Assembly: GCF_023702715.1 (NCBI RefSeq)
Contig: NZ_CP098480.1
Coordinates: 930,001-994,000, forward strand
Length of the DNA: 64,000 bases
Direction of reading: 5' to 3'
From: Acinetobacter sp. C32I
Lineage (GTDB): Bacteria; Pseudomonadota; Gammaproteobacteria; Pseudomonadales; Moraxellaceae
Position 1 is the first letter of the stretch; every line of letters begins with the position of its first letter. The notes below the pieces were generated by a model. That model saw only the letters and a list, made by a program, of their open reading frames with translations, searched no databases and was not told the origin of the DNA. Positions 59,397-64,000 of this stretch are shown in pieces. A program made the position numbers and the translations under genes.

Positions 59397-60596
59397 TTAA
59401 TAAGGGCTTGCTTCAAATAAAAGCTGTGCATCGCTAATGACCCCTTCTTTAAAGCCACCCTCGCAATAACACAAATAAAAGTCCCACATTCGAATAAAGT
59501 TTTCATCAAAACCTAAAGCAAGAACTTGTGCTTTGGCATTTAAAAAACGTTCCCGCCATTGATGAATGGTTTCAGCATAACTTTGGCCAATATCCTCCAG
59601 ATGTTTCAAGCGTAACTTCTGCTCTGAAGCCGCTTGTGTTAACACACTGATAGATGGGATAAAACTCCCCGGAAAAATATAGCGCTTAATATAATCTACG
59701 CTATGTAGTGCTTTTTTATATCGTGCATCTTCAATCGTAATGGCTTGAATCAGACCTAGGCCATTTGGTTTTAATAAAGACCTACATTGATTAAAGTAAT
59801 TAGATAAATATTGCTCACCAACAGCTTCTATCATTTCGATCGAAACTAACTTATCAAATTTCCCCTCTAGTAGCCGATAATCCTTAAGTTGGACATTAAC
59901 TCGATGGCTTAGACCAGCATCGGCAACTCTTTGGATTGCTTCATCATATTGCGCTTGTGAGATGGTAATCGTGGTTACTTTACAGCCGTAATGCTGAGCG
60001 GCATAGATAGCAAAACCTCCCCAGCCACTACCGATTTCAACCAGATGATCCATGGGTTTAAGTTGTAACTTCTGACAGATCAACTCTTTTTTATAATCAG
60101 AAGCTTGCTCTAGCGTCATCTCCTTGTGCTTGTACACTGCACTAGAGTACATCATGGAAGAATCAAGAAATAATTTAAAAAAATCATTACTTAAATCATA
60201 GTGCTCCGCAATATTTTTACGGCTGCCTGCCAACGAATTTTTGCGGGATCTATACCATGCTTTTAATAACAATTGGCTGGCTTGTGATATAAGGTTTTGA
60301 TTGATCTTATCCAAAACGTCGCGATTTCTTGCCAATATCTGAATGAGTTCGACCAGATTTTCACTACTCCAATAGCCACGAATATAGCCCTCCGCGGCAC
60401 CAAGCACACCATTTTTAAAAATGAGATCAATTAGATCTTTGTGATGAATATCTACAGTTACTTCCAGATCAGAAACTTCACCGACAGTTCCATTCCATTC
60501 ACCACGAAAGTGAATTTGTCCATGTCGAAGTTTCAGCAAGCCGCGTAAAACCAATGGAAGTGTGTCTTGTTCACCAAAAATTAGCGTTTTTATCAT
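59397..60596 (-). CDS. cfa: Cyclopropane-fatty-acyl-phospholipid synthase
   Basis: This 399-residue CFA synthase transfers a methylene from SAM across the double bond of an unsaturated phospholipid acyl chain. It has the N-terminal lipid-binding domain (LRGLLKLRHGQIHFRGEWNG), then NIAEHYDLSNDFFKLFLDSSMMYSSAV, the SAM motif LVEIGSGWGGFAIYAA and IEMIEAVGEQYL, and the C-terminal YCEGGFKEG. Its start overlaps the DUF1365 gene by 26 bp. It is the central enzyme of the locus. Confidence 0.93.
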   Translation of the reverse strand: MIKTLIFGEQDTLPLVLRGLLKLRHGQIHFRGEWNGTVGEVSDLEVTVDIHHKDLIDLIFKNGVLGAAEGYIRGYWSSENLVELIQILARNRDVLDKINQNLISQASQLLLKAWYRSRKNSLAGSRKNIAEHYDLSNDFFKLFLDSSMMYSSAVYKHKEMTLEQASDYKKELICQKLQLKPMDHLVEIGSGWGGFAIYAAQHYGCKVTTITISQAQYDEAIQRVADAGLSHRVNVQLKDYRLLEGKFDKLVSIEMIEAVGEQYLSNYFNQCRSLLKPNGLGLIQAITIEDARYKKALHSVDYIKRYIFPGSFIPSISVLTQAASEQKLRLKHLEDIGQSYAETIHQWRERFLNAKAQVLALGFDENFIRMWDFYLCYCEGGFKEGVISDAQLLFEASPY

Positions 60597-61386
60597 CTCG
60601 TTCTAAATCCTTATTCTTTTTGGGATGTCGATAAAATGGAACTTTTTTAAGCCATAGTTGAAATGCTTGTACATAAATTGAAGCTAACATTTTGAAAGGT
60701 TCAAATATATGTTGAATAGCATAACGACTAAGCTGTGAAGGAAGTGTGATGTGCGCTAATCCAAACCGCATCGTTGCATCAAAAATGAATTGCTGGTTTT
60801 GATAAAGCTGCATATGAATCACATTTTGAGTATTAGAGAAGTTAAATATCCATTTGTATTGAATATCCATTGGCATAAATGGCGAAACATGAAAACTTTT
60901 CTCGAAATCAAACTCATAACTGTCATAAGGACTATGATTTTTCAACTTCTGCTGGCAATCATGTACGTAAACTTTGTGTTCATTCCAAGGTGTATTGGTT
61001 ATCTCGCTCAGTATGAAGACAGGCTGTTTTTGAAGATTTAAAATGAAATAGAACACAACCGAATTAAAACTAAAACCCAAGCTTCGTGGTAAGGCCAAGA
61101 CACGGATTTCTGATTGTGGGGTCAAAATCGTATCTGCTTGCTGCAATAAAATTTTTGTTATTTTCTCTCGCAAATTACCGCTATAGCCTTTAAGGAAATC
61201 CTGATCAGATATATTGAGAATATTCCAATGGTTTGTAGAGCATAACCTTGATTGTTTGAGATTTTCCGCTATTCGATCTGGATCAAAATATAAATAGCTC
61301 AATGTCGCCTCAAACTGATGAGGTTTGGGGCTAAAACGGCGATGCCTGATTTTAGCTTTCGCAATTGCAAGTTGAGCTTCTAACAT
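60571..61386 (-). CDS. DUF1365 family protein
   Basis: This 271-residue cytosolic protein opens IRHRRFSPKPHQFEATLSYLYFD, which marks the DUF1365 family. FHVSPFMPMDIQYKWIF is a further match. DUF1365 genes almost always lie between an FAD-dependent oxidoreductase and a CFA synthase, as here, but their activity is unknown. It starts 35 bp inside the upstream oxidoreductase gene. A longer start at 61413 is possible but overlaps even more. Confidence 0.88.
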   Translation of the reverse strand: MLEAQLAIAKAKIRHRRFSPKPHQFEATLSYLYFDPDRIAENLKQSRLCSTNHWNILNISDQDFLKGYSGNLREKITKILLQQADTILTPQSEIRVLALPRSLGFSFNSVVFYFILNLQKQPVFILSEITNTPWNEHKVYVHDCQQKLKNHSPYDSYEFDFEKSFHVSPFMPMDIQYKWIFNFSNTQNVIHMQLYQNQQFIFDATMRFGLAHITLPSQLSRYAIQHIFEPFKMLASIYVQAFQLWLKKVPFYRHPKKNKDLERDDKNANFW

Positions 61387-62665
61387 CGACTCCCCCCATA
61401 TCTTCATCAGCAATTGACATCAGATGGTTCACGACGCGGTCAGCGCTTCTCGCACCATCTTCATGAAATCCCCATCCCCAGTAAGCACCGCAAAATGAAC
61501 TGCGCTTGTAGCCGTTTATCTCATGCCAACGAGATTGTGCTGTAATCGCAGTTTGATTGAACACAGGATGCCGATAATGTCGTTCAACATAAATATGATC
61601 TTTGGCGATTGGCATATTTGGATTGAGCGTAGAAAAAACCTGCGTCTTGCAGTTCAAATTCTGCAAATTATTCATCCAGTAGCTAAACCCGTAATGAGCA
61701 ATATCAGCCGAAGCTTCTTTTTGAGCTGTCACATGTACGTGCCAACTGGCCCACTGCGATTGGGATTTTGGCATGATTGATCTATCAGCATGGACGACCA
61801 TCACATTATCTTGATAAGCAAAGCACCCTAATATGTCATGCTCTTTCTCGGAAGGCTCTTTAAGCAACTTTAAAGTATCATCGGCATGACTGGCAAAAAT
61901 CACCCAATCAAATTGCTCCTGTCCATGCGCAGTTATAATTGAAATATGATTTTCACTTCTTATTACATGTTGTACTTCAGTTTTCTTCCAAATGAGCGTT
62001 GGGCATTCACGCTGAATCGCGTAGATATAAGATGCTGATCCGCCTTTGACCGTTTGCCATTGTGGACGATCTTTTAATTGCAACATCCGGTGATGCTGAA
62101 AAAAACTCACCACAAACTTATACGGAATCTTGCCAATCTGCTCCACAGGGCTTGACCAGAGTGCCCCACACATTGGATATAAGTGCTCATCTCTAAACAC
62201 TTGTGAATAACCATGTTTATTGAGATATTCTTCAATGCTTAAATTTTTATCAAGTTCATCAACAGCAATCTCTTTATTTTCTCGATAAAAGCGAACTAAA
62301 TCCGATAGCATTAAACGAAAGTTTTTATTTAGAAAATTTTGTGGTCTCGTTAATAATGACCATTTTTTGGAAGGATTGTATTGTAGTCCTGTCACTTGAT
62401 TATTGACTGAAAAACTCATGTCGCTGTTCTGTACTTTGACGCCAAGCTCAGCAAGCATCGCACTAAATAGTGGATAGTTATAGCGATTGAAAACAATAAA
62501 ACCACTGTCTATAGCAACTTTTTTTTGATCAATCCGAAACTCATGTGTATCGGTATGTCCACCAAAATAGTTTTCTTTTTCAAAGATGGTGACTTGATGC
62601 TGTTTTGATAACTTCCAAGCCGCATATAATCCAGATATGCCAGAGCCGACGATTGCAATTTTCAT
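61352..62665 (-). CDS. FAD-dependent amine-oxidase-like oxidoreductase
   Basis: This 437-residue flavoprotein has an N-terminal FAD-binding dinucleotide fold (IAIVGSGISGLYAAWKLSK, FEKENYFGGHTDT) and the C-terminal FAD segment FCGAYWGWGFHEDGA. Homologues sit in front of DUF1365 and CFA synthase and may desaturate or oxidise the lipid chain. The start overlaps the desaturase end by 4 bp (ATGA), indicating coupled translation. Confidence 0.9.
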   Translation of the reverse strand: MKIAIVGSGISGLYAAWKLSKQHQVTIFEKENYFGGHTDTHEFRIDQKKVAIDSGFIVFNRYNYPLFSAMLAELGVKVQNSDMSFSVNNQVTGLQYNPSKKWSLLTRPQNFLNKNFRLMLSDLVRFYRENKEIAVDELDKNLSIEEYLNKHGYSQVFRDEHLYPMCGALWSSPVEQIGKIPYKFVVSFFQHHRMLQLKDRPQWQTVKGGSASYIYAIQRECPTLIWKKTEVQHVIRSENHISIITAHGQEQFDWVIFASHADDTLKLLKEPSEKEHDILGCFAYQDNVMVVHADRSIMPKSQSQWASWHVHVTAQKEASADIAHYGFSYWMNNLQNLNCKTQVFSTLNPNMPIAKDHIYVERHYRHPVFNQTAITAQSRWHEINGYKRSSFCGAYWGWGFHEDGARSADRVVNHLMSIADEDMGGVDVRSSTCNCES

Positions 62666-63651
62666 AAAACACCCCCGTCACTGTTCTTTTCTATCTTATT
62701 TTTCAAACTGTCTAGATGGATTTTATGTGCATCATATATCCGTTGAGGCACAGGCTTGATTGCCCATATGAGTCCGCAGAAAGACATCGCTTTTAGGACA
62801 TAATAAGTGACATCAATTTGCCACCAGAAAAAACCTTGCCGTGTACTTCCTGCATAATAATGATGGTTGTTATGCCAACCTTCACCTAAGGTGATGATCG
62901 ACAAAAACAGATTATTACGACTGTTGTCTTTGGTATCGAAATCTCTGCGCCCATAAAGATGAGCGAGTGAATTAATACATAAAGTCGCATGAATCAATAA
63001 CAGCGTTGAAACCACAAATCCCCAAACCAGCAACTGTGGTCCAGAAGTACCCCAATTGGGATAAGCAAAGGCTAACCAATCGCCTAGCAAATAAATCGCA
63101 AAAGCGGTTATTAAAACAATGACAAGACTAAAACGGTCTAACCAAACAATCTCAGGGAATTTTAGCCAATCTTTAATAATTTCTTTACGAGTGGAAAAGT
63201 TCTGCTGATTCAAGAACCATCCAACATGGCTATACCAAAACCCATGTGTCGATGAATGTGGGTCATGTTCAGTGTCGGTGAAACGATGGTGATAACGATG
63301 ATGTGCCGCCCACCAGAGTGGGCCACGTTGTGCGCTCATGGTCCCAATCAGAAGAAAAATAAACTGTACTGAGCGTGATGTTTGAAATGTTTTATGTGAT
63401 AAATACCGATGGAAGAATGCTGTAATTGCAAACATTCTAATCATATAGAAGAGAACCATAAACCAGACAGCGAACCATGAAACGCCCACCCAAAACACAG
63501 CTAAGCAAGCAATATGCAATAAAATAAACGGAATAATTCGCAACCATTGGATCTGAGTATTTTTGCTGGTTTTAGACGCTTCGAATTCTGTTAATTCAGA
63601 AGAATGTGTAATTGACCAACTGTCTATCCATCCCAGAAAAAACTTTAACAT
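62662..63651 (-). CDS. Acyl-CoA/acyl-lipid delta-9-type fatty acid desaturase
   Basis: This 329-residue membrane di-iron desaturase has three histidine boxes: HRYLSHK, HHRYHH and GEGWHNNHHYY. Four hydrophobic helices are visible. It introduces a double bond that the CFA-like enzymes can then modify. It is the first gene of the leftward lipid operon. A 199-bp gap (63652-63850) with a possible promoter separates it from the anti-sigma fragment, and I see nothing else in that gap. Confidence 0.92.
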   Translation of the reverse strand: MLKFFLGWIDSWSITHSSELTEFEASKTSKNTQIQWLRIIPFILLHIACLAVFWVGVSWFAVWFMVLFYMIRMFAITAFFHRYLSHKTFQTSRSVQFIFLLIGTMSAQRGPLWWAAHHRYHHRFTDTEHDPHSSTHGFWYSHVGWFLNQQNFSTRKEIIKDWLKFPEIVWLDRFSLVIVLITAFAIYLLGDWLAFAYPNWGTSGPQLLVWGFVVSTLLLIHATLCINSLAHLYGRRDFDTKDNSRNNLFLSIITLGEGWHNNHHYYAGSTRQGFFWWQIDVTYYVLKAMSFCGLIWAIKPVPQRIYDAHKIHLDSLKNKIEKNSDGGVL

Positions 63652-63850
63652 TGATTGTTCCTAACCCATCTCTTCTTATGCTTATAATCTTAGTCAATTC
63701 GATATGAAATTTATGTGAAGCCCATAGCATTCAGGCCTAGCGCTTATTCTTTATCTTTGTGCAAAAAACTTAAAAAATATTATTTTAGAAATTAATCTCT
63801 TATATCCCCTAGAGCATATTAATATAGCCTAAACGGAGTAGTTTAAAAGC

Positions 63851-64000
63851 TTAATGATCAACATTTTTAAATTGTTTTGATAACACACTTAACGTTTTCA
63901 TGTGTTTGCCATAACGACGGCAAGAACGACAAGCAAATAAGTGCAATTGCAGATTACTCTGCTCTCGTAACAGCAATGCTCTATCCTGTTTCTCGGATAA
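63851..64000 (-). CDS. zf-HC2-type anti-sigma factor, C-terminal part (N-terminus outside window)
   Basis: The last 49 codons of a leftward gene are visible, entering at 64000 and ending with TAA at 63851-63853. They contain HLFACRSC, an H-x3-C-x2-C motif, followed by a basic stretch RRYGKHMKTLSVLSK. This is the zinc-binding anti-sigma (zf-HC2) pattern, and the preceding residues resemble the small anti-sigma proteins found next to ECF sigma genes. An ECF sigma gene is therefore expected just beyond 64000. It would suit control of the adjoining lipid operon. Confidence 0.7.
   Translation of the reverse strand, partial: LSEKQDRALLLREQSNLQLHLFACRSCRRYGKHMKTLSVLSKQFKNVDH

Noticed and set aside
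1..64000. CRISPR arrays, tRNA or rRNA genes, prophage or transposon genes
   Set aside because: Reading both strands I found no regularly spaced repeats, no cloverleaf-like gene, and no integrase, transposase or phage structural ORF.

Overview
The window is a chromosomal stretch of a gammaproteobacterium and almost certainly an Acinetobacter species. Supporting signs are the low G+C content by eye, the Zur-controlled folE2/hisI/gamma-carbonic anhydrase/pyrC set beside a ZigA-type GTPase and a ZrlA-like peptidase, the CidR-type LysR/LrgAB pair, CioAB, and above all the hemophilin locus (ECF sigma, FecR, receptor, hemophore, Slam, TonB, heme oxygenase, YbaN), which is known from Acinetobacter. 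I see no rRNA, tRNA, CRISPR array, transposase or integrase. The species cannot be fixed from the sequence alone.

Layout. 1-5.2 kb: zinc-starvation locus. Two divergent operons (zrlA-zur-zigA leftwards, folE2-hisI-gammaCA-pyrC rightwards) flank one perfect 40-bp palindrome, the presumed shared Zur operator. 5.3-10.7 kb: heme/iron cluster A (fecI-fecR-hemO-ybaN-TonB receptor) with two Fur-like boxes. 10.8-18 kb: lrgAB with a divergent LysR regulator, a YghU-type GST, a MocR regulator divergent from an AhpD-like protein, and an orphan 524-aa protein. 18-21 kb: Fur-box-driven siderophore-interacting reductase, then an isolated AT-rich gene for a probable MACPF-like protein with a jacalin-type lectin tail. 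21-24 kb: metallo-beta-lactamase-fold protein and divergent TetR with paired operators. 24-27.3 kb: cytochrome bd-type oxidase cioAB with a His-rich DUF2946 protein, an unlisted 30-residue ORF translationally coupled to cioA, and a 35-residue membrane protein after cioB. 27.3-32.7 kb: hydrolase/AraC pair, SRPBCC protein, aromatic-acid transporter, membrane protein and YjjG-like phosphatase.

32.8-42.3 kb: heme cluster B, the full hemophilin system (fecI-fecR-hphR-hphA-hsmA-tonB-hemO-ybaN), paralogous to cluster A but with a hemophore, its Slam exporter and its own TonB. 42.4-44.1 kb: LysR with divergent azoreductase. 44.2-52 kb: a stress locus in which a MerR regulator is surrounded by five promoters, each with a 19-bp spacer filled by a TTAAAG-N4-CTTTAA-like dyad. 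They drive a cytosolic DJ-1/PfpI protein, an exported DJ-1/PfpI protein, an Old Yellow Enzyme, a chloroperoxidase-like hydrolase, and an acetoacetate-decarboxylase-like plus saccharopine-dehydrogenase-like pair. I read this as a reactive-electrophile regulon.

53-64 kb: a nitronate monooxygenase and a DUF3817 protein precede a membrane-lipid modification locus made of two converging operons. The rightward one carries an NTF2-like lipoprotein, a roadblock-like protein, a chalcone-isomerase-like exported protein and an OmpR-type response regulator. The leftward one carries a desaturase, FAD oxidoreductase, DUF1365, CFA synthase, DUF1295, a second CFA-like methyltransferase and a histidine kinase. 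The kinase and regulator genes meet tail to tail with a 4-bp overlap. A zf-HC2 anti-sigma C-terminus at the window edge suggests an ECF sigma factor just outside.
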